Positions 28,331 through 42,500 of a stretch of 64,000 nt of DNA are shown here, piece after piece. Within the stretch, counting starts at the first letter, position 1. Each line of letters starts with the position of its first letter. The DNA is from Solea solea. Taxonomy: Eukaryota; Chordata; Actinopteri; Pleuronectiformes; Soleidae. Below the pieces are notes generated by a model that worked only from the letters and a program-made list of their open reading frames with translations, searched no databases and was not told the origin of the DNA. The stretch lies in assembly GCF_958295425.1 (NCBI RefSeq), contig NC_081144.1, positions 1,902,501-1,966,500 of the forward strand, read 5' to 3'. Made by a program: the position numbers and the translations under genes.

Positions 28331-31300
28331 CAGAATAGCATTACAGGACTGAAGGGTCAAGGAGACAGTTCCACCTCTCAGAAAATCTCTTCAGTGGGTT
28401 ATAGTGAATCAAATTCATGATTCATTGTCAGTTTATTTCTTCAGTACAGACTGTTCAGTCCAACAATGAAATGGCACCAACTGCATATTGCAGGAATAAA
28501 AACAAGCAATCACGCCATTAACTGTGCATTAGTACATTAATGAACTTCATTTTCATCCATTTTGATAATTGATTAGATGCCTGAGTGGTTATTTGTTTAC
28601 TTGTTTGGTTGCTCTTATTTCTCTTAAGTTCTCTTATTTCAGCTTTTTAAATGCAAACATGTTCTGGTTCCTTCACTCATCTCTGAAAGTGAATTCAATC
28701 TCTTTGGTTTGTAGACAAAACAAGACCAGTTTGAGGACGTTGTTTGACACTGATGAAGGTTTTTCATCATTTTCTGACATTAAGGACTGAACCACTGATT
28801 AGTTCAGTTAATTGAAACATAACGGATAGATTAATGAAGTAAGTATTTAGAGACTTAATTATCTCAGCTTTCGTGTCAGGCTGTTCCAGTGGCGAGCACT
28901 ACACACACACCAATGCATTTATGCTGTCTGGACCATGGAAACAATGAAATGGCAAGTTTTAGAAGAGTTGGCTGATCTACAGGGAGTAAAGTGTGTGTGA
29001 AAATTGTTCAAGTGTTAATCCATCAAAGGATTCCCATGCCAATAAATGATCTATTGTAAATCTATTGCAAACCATTTAAGAGAATTATGAGAAAATAAGC
29101 TCAAACAGCACTCTGCAACATTGGTCCATTGGTCCCTCATTGACCAGTGTGGTGCAGATTGAAATATCTGACGAACACATTTCTGGAATGAAATGCCATA
29201 AAATCTATGTGCAGACACTTATGTTTCCCACAGGATGAATCACAGTACACTGAGGATCCACTCAATGTTCCTCTTGTGCCACAATGAGGCTAATTTTTGA
29301 GGCTCAGAGTCAAAGTTCTTAACTTTCAGAGACTGCTATGAAATCAACAAACATTCAAGGCCCCTGTGGCTCTCTTCTAATGACTTTGACTATTTCTTTA
29401 GTGCCTCACAGAGGCACTGAAGGAGAGAGGGGTAAAAAAAAATGTGTTCATTATGAAACCGTGGCAGGACAAAATGATGATATGGTGGACTGCCACAGTC
29501 AAGAGAATTATTAGGATTATAAATGTGGAAACATTAGGTTTAAGCAAACAACTTGTACAAATGCACGCCCTTAAAATGTCCTCTGCAAGAATGAGCCATC
29601 AGTGCTCTGTCTGACAGACCCTGATTATAGTTATCATTTGTAAAAGGACTCCCGACATGAAAATGTTCTTTTATCCGTGGATGGAAATGTAATTAACATG
29701 ACTACTTAGCATTTTATTCAACATTTTCCACAGCACCTGTGGTCCAGTGTGTAAAAACCAGCTTCATTCAACAACACAGCAAGTGTGTTGACTCCCAGTC
29801 TCCATCAGATGGAAGCCTTTCATCCAAATTTTGTCCACGACAGCCGCTCAGCACAGCCCGTCTTTATTCAAAAATCCTGGAAAACGTGATTGCTCTTTGA
29901 TGTTGAATGCAGCCTTTCACCCCTGCTCCCTTTTTAACCAACTATCTGTGGAACACGCTGACCAGGAGTCTGCTTTCAAAATCAAACACTGGGGCGGGGG
30001 AACATGCACACAAAGGGAGTGTTTCTCCTTCATTTTTACGTGAAGAGACAGGATCTAAAAATAGAGATTTCCTTTGCATCCTCTAGACTGTGTGTGTGTG
30101 TGTCGATGGGATTATCACCCTCTGATGTTGTGAGGAGGAGGAGGAGGAGGAGGATGGTGTCTGTGTGCAAGGTTTCTTTTATTTGTCCACATTCTGGCAG
30201 GGAATGTATTGTCCATAGATTAAAAAAAAAACAAATGAGTCAAAAAGCCATGACCAGTGCTGGTCAGCAGGACCAAAGCCTCAGTGAATGTTTCAACTTT
30301 GGGGGAAAAGTGTTGTGTTTCACATGATGTGGCCTTCGCACTTACTCAATCTCAACCCAGCTACCAGAACTTGTTGAGTGATGTGTTGAAGACTGTTCAC
30401 ACATACAGAGAAAGTTGGGAAAGCCATAGGCAGCTTTTGATTTTGACTGGGACGTGCTCCTACGGCACTTTTTGGAAATAATCTGGAGAATTTAAAATAT
30501 TCAAAGACTTTAGGTAAATGATACAAGCCAATGATATAACCAAAAACATCGCTCTCCAAAGTGTGTCACTCTCACTGTGTAGATCTGGTCTTTCTCTCAA
30601 TGTGCCTTTATTCTACATTGTGGTTTATGGTTAAATGATTGGAATAACCTCAAATATGTTCAGTTTATCATCAAGCACATCAAGCTTTCATTATCAGACT
30701 CACAATATATGTTAAATTAAATGTGCAAACACAACTGACCAGAGAGTTGAATTACTAGCATCCCTTTTCCTCTACAATGCAACAGTCTGTGTAAAGCAGC
30801 TCTACAGTGTGGACTGCAGCATTTATACAGAACGTTTATTTGGAGAATAAAAGAAACAAATGGTAAAGTGAATGTGTGTATGTGTGCATGTATACATACT
30901 CGTTCTTGACAAAGGCATATTTGTTGATGGTCTCAATAACGTCTTTGAAGAGAATCTTGGACGTGAGGGTGTAGCCGTGATGGACGATGGGCTCGTTGTC
31001 CTGACCGTCCCAGCAGTCCACTGTGGACAAGAGGGGAAAAAGAAAAGGTGCAATTAGGACACGCCATTCAAAACGGTGCTGTTTTTATGTCTGTGATCAT
31101 TGGCAATTGGATTGGAATGATGTGACTGAAAGTTGGTCTTATAGCAAACTGTCAACGAGTTGAACTCATACACATACATGTGTATGCAACGCTCAAGCAA
31201 GTCTTGAGTGGTGAAATTGACCTTTTTCACAGCTACTGGCAAGAAATGCTAGAAAAACATTAATCAGGGTTTCACTGCATCTTTAAGAGAGCCAGGGTTG

Positions 31301-34300
31301 TGCTATTGGTCAAGTGTGACGGTGAACACTTGACACTGTAACCTGCAGAAGCTTAATAAAGTGAGTGAGAATTGACGGAAACTAAAGTAGACAGTTAATA
31401 CTTTCTTTCCTACAGTGTCTGTGGCTCACAGTATTTAATCTTTATTTATCTGTTGGGCAGAAAACAAATATAGAATGCCAGCCATCTCAGGTCTGTGTAG
31501 ACATTCATGCACTGTAAAAAAAATAAAAATAAATATGACTGCATTGACAGTCCATGTGTACAAACACAAGACTGTTCCGACACCCAGTTCAGAGCACATG
31601 ACTGTGTGAGCACATTTTGTGGCTCTGTCACTGTTGTCTGTCTATTTCAGGGACTCAAATTATAATTTCAGCTTTGATAAAAAGTCATTATTATGTTAAT
31701 TCGTGCAGCAAGGTTGGATAAACTTTGAGCCGAGTGCAGATGACCTTCTTTGGAGCCTGACGAGACATTTGCATGGACCTCGGTCCACGTGAACTTCTTC
31801 TGCCCCAAGTCCTCAGGCGAGTTAGCAGTGAAGTGGGTGTTGACCTTTGTACTCAAGATAATGCCTTCTTATTTCTTCTTCTTCTTCTGTTACAAGATGT
31901 TGGAACACTATTTTCTTATGTGATCGTTAATCATAAAAGTTGAAGATTATACAATAAGGACACATACTATAGCCACGTTCTCTCTGATGCATGAAGAATT
32001 CATGAGCAAAGACACACAAGCATCTCTACAGGAACACAGTATGTCGGGGGGGCACACAGCCTGGGTGACAACTTTTCAGAAAAATATGGCGCCATGCAGT
32101 TCAATTCTTCTGTCTCCTGAGAGCCCGGGAGGTGTCACGGAGGGAAAAAACAACAACAACATACACATGATAACTCAAGCTGACAAGTAAAAGCCACTGC
32201 AACATGCCACATACCATGGCCACTGATACTATCAATTCTGATCGGGTGGCATGTGTCCAATATTTATTTGTAATGAACAGCACAACTACACAAAGTCTTC
32301 CCTGTTCTGAAATAATGTGGCAGCACATACACTACACTGTAGGTCACAATAATCTGGTCATCAGATTAAATCACTCCATTGTCTTCATAGGCAATGACAC
32401 CTTCTTTGTGGTAATGTATTTTTTTATTTATATATTATATTAACCTTTATTTAACCAGGAAAATCCCATTGAGATTAAGAACCTCTTTTTCTGGCCAAGA
32501 GAGGCAGCAGCAAATACAAAACACACTAGACAGCAAATTTATTACACGCACATTATAAAAAACAAGTGCAGCCTCAAGAATTCTCAGTTTGGATTTGAAA
32601 CTAACTCAGTTTCCCAGTCTTGCTGCAACATATTTTACACAAAAGGTTCAAAAGTAATGTACACAAAAGTATGACACATTTATACATAATACACTGACTA
32701 ATCAAACGTTTCTGACCGTCGTTTTGTTCCACATTATTCTTGTTTGCCATTAGATAAACCTGACAAGGTAACGCCAGATGGTCAAATAAAATAAAAAATG
32801 TGCAATTCGGTGAATATCAAGAATTGACCTGATATATGTCGGATAACTATCAAATCATTAAAATCCTAGGTATAAGCTGGATAAACCAGTTAATAGTGGT
32901 TTTAAAACATGAAGGAGAGAAAAAAAACTATGAAGATAAACTTCACACATCTGAGGTTAAACATTTAAAGCAATTGTGTATTTGCACAATGGATAAACAT
33001 TAGAAACTGATGTTTTGTTTAATTGCTACTAAATTACTAAAACTACTGAAGTATAGATTTTATTCCATCAGGCAGATAAAGCCCTTATGCAGTGGGAGCA
33101 TCATGCGTATGTAAGACAACAAATAACACAACATCACTTGTTAGTCCTGCTGTAAAAGTGTACGTTCAGCATGTTTACAGCATGTTTACAGCATGTCTAC
33201 ACCAGCGTCTGTACTGACCTTCCACACAGCGACAGCCGGCCTGCAGCACCCAGGCGTACATGTCCACCCTGGACTGTGACATCAGCTGGTCGCCCATCAG
33301 ATACGTGTTGTGTGAAGAAGCGATGAAGTAGTTGCACAGTGGCTGGTTCATGTCGTGGTTCACGCTGTAGTGTTCCGGGTTGAAGATGTCGCCCGCTGGG
33401 CTGCGCATGTAATTTGTGAAACCTGAAAGAAAGATTTAAAGTTTTAATATTTTATTTTGTCCAGTGTGGATTACAGTGGCACAGATTGTCCACCAGGAAT
33501 TAGGAAGTCTCATGTCCTTAATTATTCACCCTACTATTGATTATTAACCTGTGCAACGATCAATTACAGAAAACGCACAGCATTTACAACCCTAGTATTT
33601 ACAGTCCCAACGTTTTCTCTGCACAGGCAATGCCTGAAACGTGGAATCATGTGTTCAGCTGGATTTTAACTGTTTATCTGTGAAAGATTATGAGACTAAA
33701 CAAAAGATGCTTTATTGACGTCAAAGATTGAGGGACAGTGCAGTCAGTTTTTTTCTCTTTTTCCTCCTCTCAAGATGACATACAGGACATGTTCTGTCAA
33801 AGGTGAACGATAAAAACTTTCAACAAAACAAGCAGACAGTTCCTCTCTCAATCTGTTGGTTTAAGGCTTTTTAAATAAAGTCTCTCTCGGAACAAAGAAA
33901 GCAGGGAGAAAGCTGTACGAGTGTTAAATGTCAAGACTGTGAACCCCGCTTCATTTCATTTATACAGTGTCTGTACTGTACATCCATGCAGAACACAAAC
34001 ACATTGTACTTAACCCAAAAACATTCAACTGTACCTATATTTTACAGTCATCATATAAAATATAAACTGCCACTGCACCGCCCTTCACTCATGTGACCCT
34101 CTCTGGACAAAAATCATCCGCCATTTGAATGATTTATTTATTTTAAATCTGACTATTCAAAGGAGAAGTTGTCTGCCCAGTCAAGGCCAACTCACTCAAA
34201 CAGATACACAGAGAATCAGGGGTTAGTGACTCAAACACACACATCCTTTCAAATAACAGGGCCGTCTTTAGAGCAGCACATTACGAACACTGTCTGGTAT

Positions 34301-37300
34301 TTATACAGAAAAAAAAATATTTCATTAATTATTAACATTACATCACATTAACAATACTGAGTTACTTAAAAGATGAAGAACCAAAATCAAACTGAACTCA
34401 CCATCGATTCCCAAAACTTCTTCCTTCTGGTTCTCAGAGCACGGCTCAAATTTGTTGATAATCTCCAGACAGTGGTCTTTAGTCACCTTGGTCATCTAAA
34501 AAACACACAAATTGTGCAATGCTCATATTATGTGTGTACGAATATTCTTTGTGGAGAACTCAGGAGCATCAGGAGTAGTTATAAGAAGGTGAGTAGACAG
34601 TTTAACCCATGTGAGGAAAATGGGGCTTTGGCTTAGTTGACCCAGTGAGGTATGCTGTCAAAGAGGTTTCATCCATTTTAGTCTCCACTTGTGAAGCACT
34701 AAGCAGGGTGAGTGCCAAACACTGTGTTAAATTGGGTACACTTGAGCATGACAGTCCTGTGTGAAGAGTTTACTCTCTTTGCAGTGGTGAGTCCATCAGT
34801 GTTGTCACTGGCTGTGAGCTGGCTGAGCAGCAGCAGAGCTCACACGCTGCAGTGAGAGCTGACACTGGCACACTCATACTCTCACCTCTAATTTCAAACT
34901 AAACATTAGTCGAGAGGATGATTGCTTTAAAATAAAAATCATTTTGAATGAGCCTTTTATATGTACTCCACCATCTTGCGTTGCCATGTTTCAACAGCAG
35001 GCCCAATACACTCCGCATTGACCAGAAGAATTAAAGAATGGCTCCAACCTCATGAACCCGATGCATAAACCAACAGACAAGACAGAGGAAAAGGCGGAGA
35101 GAGAGTGGGAGAATGGATGAGTTGTGAGTGTGTTTACATATTTTCTGGTTTACGGAAGCCACCATCATTATCTGGTGTGACAGACAGGAGTTCTACGTTT
35201 CTTGTAATCTGATGTCACAGAACACTGGAACGTCAGAAACACAGGAATGACACTAAAGTAAATCCCTTTCCTGCTTTATTTCTAGCTGCAATTATGCAGT
35301 GCAGACTGTAGGTCTATGGAAAGTAACATGTAAATGTAGTTCTTCGGGCTCTGATATGCAGCACATTCCATTTTAAATAAAATAATGCATACTACATTAA
35401 AGTCTCAGCTTTCAGTTGCATGAATAAAAAGCGAGATATAGCTCTTAAAACACAAAAATGTCCAAAGTTTAGGAGTAAAATATAGATGAAACAGAGCTAA
35501 GAGCTAAGCCACCGTTCTCAAGTTTCTTTTTTCATCTAAAGACTTTAAAAAACTGCTTCTCAGGTATTGTGGAGCTGGTGCAAATATCCCTGTAGGGCCC
35601 TCACTCTGTAAATTTCACTTTATCAGGAGAAGCCCAGTTTATGGCCACTCAGCTTAAGCTAGAAATATACAAACCTGTTTCTTGTCATGACAGGGTTGGT
35701 TTCTGCTTCTATGCCATTTTTTTCTTTCATAGGTTGCCGATTGGTTTGAGCCGTGGGTAATTCCCTCTGGCAAAGTCTGCAGAAATCTTGACTTTGAGAA
35801 AGTGGCCATGACATGCTTTAAATGGCTTCGAGAGCAGGCCCTCGCAAACTTGACTGTGACGTGAACACACTTCAAAGTATGTGACTCTGTGAGGGAAGCT
35901 GCTGGTAGTTGAATTGCATCATGTGTAATATGGTTAACCTATGTTTCTGCTCCAGTGCTGTAGGAGCCTTAAATGAATGAGGTAACCTTTGACTGTAGGC
36001 CTTAGAAGACAGTGAATAAAAAAATGCAAACGCGGCGTGTACCTTCTGCTCGGTCTCCATAAAACGGGCCAGGTCATCTGTGTTGAGGTGATCTTTGTGA
36101 TTGCTGTAGGTGAGCATGAGGAGGTACAGGTCCCTGCGGGTCGACATCATCTTGTAGAAGGAGCAGAACTCCTCGAAGTCCAGCGTGCCCTGGTTGTCAT
36201 CCGTGTCAGCCTCCTGCACACCGGGTACAACAAAAATACTTTTAAGAGATGTTCTGAACGAGAACAAGAATGCATTATTCAGACAAAACAAAGTCTCAGT
36301 TGTGAATCGCAGCCATCGAAAAGTGGAGCCTAAAAATATATCTAGACATTTTAAAACCACAGAGATCTCATTTAAAAAAAGGAGAATGAATCAATCTATA
36401 GTTCGGTTGATGTTCTAATAACCTGGAAAGACTATGAGTGAATCTATATAACAGAGCAACATGGCTGCCACACGACAAGGTTAACAGGAGCACTGTGGTA
36501 GGTGACACCATGAACCATGTAATCCTTGCCTTGGTTTACTGAGGCCGTCTGTGACCGGCTCCGTGTGCCAAGCAGCACTCGAGTCTGCTCGTGCCCTGTG
36601 GGGCAATGACGTCTGTGCTGGTTGGGGCTTGGCTTCGGAGCGCTTCAGTCCACGCTGGGTTTAGATCAGCGTCATATTAACACCTACATCTAAAATTACT
36701 CCTTTCACAGCAGGTGAGCATGACTATACAAGCGTTTGACTGTACATGGTGTCTGTTCAAATCATTTCATTTTAATGAAGACAATATAAATAAAGGTCAC
36801 ATGCTGCCATTGTACATTTGTGCAAACCACATATATACATATGAGCTCTTGTTGTTGGTCGACTGCTGCTTCCATTAGTAACTTTTAGTACTAGTGTCAA
36901 TGGAATCTGTTGCGAGAAAATAAGCGGTTCACCAAGTGACAGAAACGTCACAAACACCTCATACAACTCCAATTCAAAAAGAATCATCAACACTTTTTAC
37001 ATATTCAGCCTCCCAGCTGTCACTACCAGCACCATCTCTGGCTGAGTGACAGTAAAGTTGATTATTATTGACTCAGACGAGTCAGACTCAGCAGTTGGTT
37101 TTGCGTACTTGTCACTTGGTCGCCACTTAAGTTGTGACCAAGTGACACGCGAGTGACGGTCACAGATGCATACAGACTCATTACTCATGAGGGAAAGTGT
37201 AGGGTTTCCAATAAAACCCATCTGAGTACGGCGTTTATGGCGGATGCATGTTCCCAAAAAGTGTGTCCTCCACAATAGCTCATGTTTTTAGATTTAGTTG

Positions 37301-39526
37301 ATAGAAATCACAAAAGGATAGGTGTACATACATGCATTGATCGACTCTTATCACATCTGAACGCTGTCAGAAAACCTCCTGTTGCTCTCGAGCCATCCCA
37401 CACCTTTAGTGAACTTCCTTAAAGATCCCCTTAAAGCAACAGGTGCTCATTTCTTCTATCCCATAAGACACAAATCGTGACATTTCAAATGAAAGACCAA
37501 TGTTAAAAACAAATATAGTGCAAATGCTAATAATAAATAATAATCAGGACCTAACCTAACACTTCTAAATGTGATTAAATCATCAGAACTAATATTAATC
37601 CAAATCATAATCTGAAACTATAATGAAACACATGGTGTTGGGGTAAGGGTTATCCCAGCTATCCTTCTAAGGACACTGCATTGACCTCCACTCATTTGGA
37701 CAGCCTAAAAAAAAAAAACTTATCCCTTACTTTAACCACAACCAGTTAATGACAAAACCTAAACTCAACCCTTCTGTGACCATTCTGCCATCACCGACAG
37801 AATTTGTCATGTGTACATCTCATTACCGTAACCCCTAGACCGTTTGTGATTTCAAATTCTAAAACTATGGACTGGCGATATGTCCAGATCTGTCCGGTGC
37901 AGAAGCACCCCCTCATTGAACATTTTTTGACAATACACAGCCATAAAATCAATATCAATCCAGACAGCCTCATTATCTTGATGGTCGTAAGAGCGTTAAC
38001 ATAACCACATTTCAAATATTAGCCCTAAACCTCACCAGTTCCTCAGAAATTAGGTTCTTTCTTTTGTCTACCTGAACAGCTGTGTCTCTCTGAAAATAGA
38101 CTCTTTCAGTTTTCAATTAAAAAAGGCAGCGATTGAATGAATAAAGATTTGTGTTCTACACGTGATTATCTGTTTTTTTCTGCAGAATAAATATACATTA
38201 TTTCAACCTTCTTTGCTCATCTTTTACACCAGTCTGACCAAAAAAAACATAGCATCTCTTTTTTTGGGCTTAGCCTTTGGTAAATCACATCAGACGGGCA
38301 TATAGAGCCTGAAATGTGTCTCCATGGCTTCCCATCAAAATAAATGCCTGGAGGAGCAAGAGGAGCCAAGCTTGTTTAATGTGGAAAATGCAGACATGGA
38401 TTTGGAGGAGAAAGAGCAAATTTACATCAATAAGCACAGAACACACTGGGCACTGCGAGCTGGGATATTTCCTTTGAGTGGTTTAAAATATGTTTATGTT
38501 CTGTCACACGTTGAGAAGACAAAACTCAAGTTTTTCCACCGTTCTTCTGGATTTCTTCAGAGATACTGGGTGCACTTGACTTGCGGCATAAATAAACTTC
38601 AGTTCGCCTGTCCATTTTTGCTGCCTTACAATTACTAGAATTATGCCTCCTGTTTGGCTTGAACATTAATTTAAAAGATGAAAGAGCAATCATCACCACT
38701 GTCCGTGTTTGAATAGCATTTAAGATTCAAAGGTTAGGATCTTACTTTTAATCTCCGCTCAGTTTTTTGTTTTGGTTTTAAAAAAATGAAAATGAAAATA
38801 ATAGAAAATGCACACAGTCCTTACCTTGCTTCCTATCTCATTAGTTTGTGATTTATGTGACTTGGCTGTGACACTGCAATTTCCCTTTGGGATTGATAAA
38901 CGACTCCATCTTAACACTTATTTTTTCTCTTCAGGTGTACTCATTTTTGTATATAATCCTTTGTTTTGCTCAGTGCTAATTATTGCTCATTAACTTTTTG
39001 TTTCTCTTTTTACAGCATCTAAGGAGATCACTCGTTACTAAACCAATTGTAGCTGATTTATCATCTACAGCATGCCAGGTAAGATCTATTTTTTTTAAAT
39101 TTCCACAGGATTATTCAGTCCATGAGCTGCTGTTTAGTGTCTTCCTGATCATAAAAATGAAAGTCTGTTTTTAATGATATTTTAATGAAAAGCAGCTTTA
39201 GCACAGTAGACAAATGTAAATTATTGTATTCGTAAATTAGTAGAAAAGCTTATTGTACTGTAATTGTATAATTTAATTAGTTAATTAGTAATTTATTTAC
39301 CGTCACCTTAAAAAAAAAAATCAGTTGCTGGTTAATCATGTTGACCAGGTAAAAAACTAACAGTCTAAAATTAAATTATGACGTTTTAATGAAGTGCTAA
39401 TTACTGTGTGTTAAAAAGCTTTGCCTGATTCCGACAGTTGTTGCCGACAGTAAAGATGTCTCAGCAGTTAATGTCTTCAAACTATGAGAGCAATCAAGTC
39501 TGTAGGTTTTTCCACTTCACACACAC

Positions 39527-39588
<62 letters not shown>

Positions 39589-42500
39589 TCCCTTGTATAT
39601 TTATCCTGCATTACACCAGAGGCCATCTGTGACCCAGCAGCACCATATGGGTGCGCATCAACATGCCACTGGACTTAGTGATAGCAAACGGGAGTAAAGC
39701 TACGGCAACACACTTAACTCACCAGTGTGTTCACCCCTCTACTGTGACAGTCCGTGTGTTGGTGTGTGTGTGTGTGTGTGTATATGTTAGTTAGCCAACA
39801 TCTGCAGCAATTGCAATCAGACAGTCTTTACTGCTCATTTACAATCTGCCAGGAAGTAAATACTGCAGTCTCAAGTGCCATGATAAACCCGTTTACTGCG
39901 TTAATGAGATGGATTGTACTGTCTATTGACCATAATCTGGACAAGTTTAAGCCCGGTTATTACAATCCATCATTTCTTATTCATTTGAGGAGTTGTATAC
40001 TTGAAGATGGTCTTCACCACTGTGAGGTAAAAGTCATGTTTAGTTAAGTTCTGTGGAGTTCTAGAAACTGGAATCTGTATCAGCATGTACAACCGGCTCC
40101 AGCTGATCTGGTGGATATCATCTCATGGAATCAATTATACAGTTGAACACAACTTCAGTGATTCTGGCTACACTGTATCTGAATCACCGACTAGAAAACA
40201 CTGAACTTTATCATAATCAGTGGCACATAAGACAGGCCAGTCAGTGATTGACACAACTTTATATATACTTTTTTTTCCCAGTACCTTAAACATCTGCTTG
40301 ACTTTCTGTCGGGGCAGGTTGACGTTGAGTTTGTGCAGGAGCTGCAGGACCTCGCTGATGCTTAAGCTGCCGTCACCGTTCTTATCAGCCTCCGTGAAGG
40401 TCTGCTTCAGCCATGTGATGACACGGCGGGTTAAGGAAAGTCAAGTGTGAAGATTCTGGACATTTAATCGATGTCTTTCCTGCTGCTGGTGCTGCTCTTG
40501 AAAAAAAATTTAACTCTCAGAAGTCTGATAATGCTTTTATATTTTTATGTAATAATGCAGTTGCACCTACAAAATAAAAGATAAATGAGTATGTATGGTG
40601 CCTGCAGTAAAAGTGCATGTGAAGGATATTGGTCACGGGTGCGCTGTCTCTTGGCCAGGCTGTCCTCATCACTGATGCCCGCCATGAGATACTTGAGGCC
40701 GGTGATCCAGGTCCGTGCCTCCTCTCCAGTGCTAGAAACCAGGTCCAGAGACTCCACATGCTCTCCATAGTAGAGGCTGAAACAGCAGTTGGGGTCGAAG
40801 CTGCCGTCCGAGTAGCGCTGGAAGATCTCAGACTGTTTCCCCTCACACACCTCACGGATGGAGTCGATGGAGACTATTGGAGCAAACGGGAAATCAATCA
40901 ATACAGCAGATATGATACACTACCATCGGTTTAATTTCTTAGATAATACTCCAATGCTACACAATAACCTAATAATACAACTCCCTGACACGAGCACCTA
41001 ATCTATCACATACTGAGTACTTAAACAAACGTGTTTTGCTGCTTATACTTTTGTACTTGGTGAAATTTGGGAGTATCTTTAAACATTAATACAGTTTTTT
41101 TATTAATAATTCTGATACCAGTTGAGTGAGAACAAACAAACCCGAATCTTTCTGCACTCTTCGGTATTCCTGTGGTTTTGAGAAACTGTTATGTAAGATT
41201 GAATAAATGGTTGTGGATCATTTAATGAGGATTTTTTTTCATCTGATTTCGGGCTTCTCGATACAGAGGATTAAAAATACTCGACTCAATGAGCAGTGCC
41301 CAGAGAGCTCTGTTTATGAAGATACAACATTTATGAGATGGTAATCACATTTTACTGGAAGACAATGCCTTGAGGCATTCATTAGTTTTCCTCCATGACA
41401 GCACTGTGATGGGGAGTTGTTCTGCTGCTGCTGCTTCAGCTTCTTCTTCAACTTGTGTGCTAGTTTGGATATTTCTGCAGAGCGGCTTCATTACAACTAC
41501 CGATCAACATTCACAAGACATTGCTCAGTCCGCGTCGTTCTCTTTTAGTCATACAATATTCTACATGGACAAAACAGTATTTACATATACATTCATAAAA
41601 CATGACCACACTCCCTCAGGGTGGTAGTGTGGAATTTATATGTAGTGTGTCTATACACTCCTGGATGTCAAAGATGCATCTGATATGAGAGTTGACGTGC
41701 CGGTGCTGTGTTGTGTGTGTGTTCCCACGTGACCGCCAGTGATCTCATACAAATCCCACAGCTCGAGATACTACATTTTCCCTGATTGCACTTCTATAAA
41801 TCATTCAGGAGTGTACACCAGGTATCTGCCACATAAGCCTTACTACAACTGTTTGGAATATTTGATGAGCTGCTGCTGTAGCAGTAGAGCTCAAGGCTGG
41901 TAACCCACTGTAGGCAAGTCCTGACAGAATATTTAATCTTTCATCAAGGATACTGCTGACCCCTCTGACACCGTGTGTTCACTCATAATCACAAACAATA
42001 TGAGCAATCAAGAGAGAAAGCTGTTATGCAGGAAGTTCAAACCTCCAATGGACCTGACATACAGTGGAAGCTTCCATCCATCCATCTTCTACCACTTTAT
42101 CCTCCACATGAGGGTCACTGTGCCAATCTCGGCTGACATAGAGCGATAGGCGGGGTCATAAACTGGACAATTCACCAGTCCATCACAGGGCCACATATAG
42201 GGACAAACAACCATTCACACCTATGGTCAATTTAGAGTGATCAATTTACCTAAACCCCATATTGCATGTTTTTGGGCTGTGGGAAAAAGCTGGAAAACCT
42301 GGAGAAAACTCACACAAACAAGGGGACATGCAAACTACATGCAGAAAGGCCCTTGTTCCGACTGGGGTTCAAATCCGGGTCTTCTTGTTGCAAAGGCAAG
42401 AGTGCTTACAGTGGAAGCTTGTGGATTGGGCTGCAACTAACGATTATTTTCTCAATTAATCAAATAATCGTTTGGTCCATAAAATGTCAGAAATGTTAAA

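Noticed and set aside
38324..38638. 104-codon plus-strand frame in plch2 intron 4
   Set aside because: No recognisable domain, no splice or promoter support and composition like its intron; probably chance.
39438..39678. Thr-His repeat peptides
   Set aside because: Shadow of the CA microsatellite.
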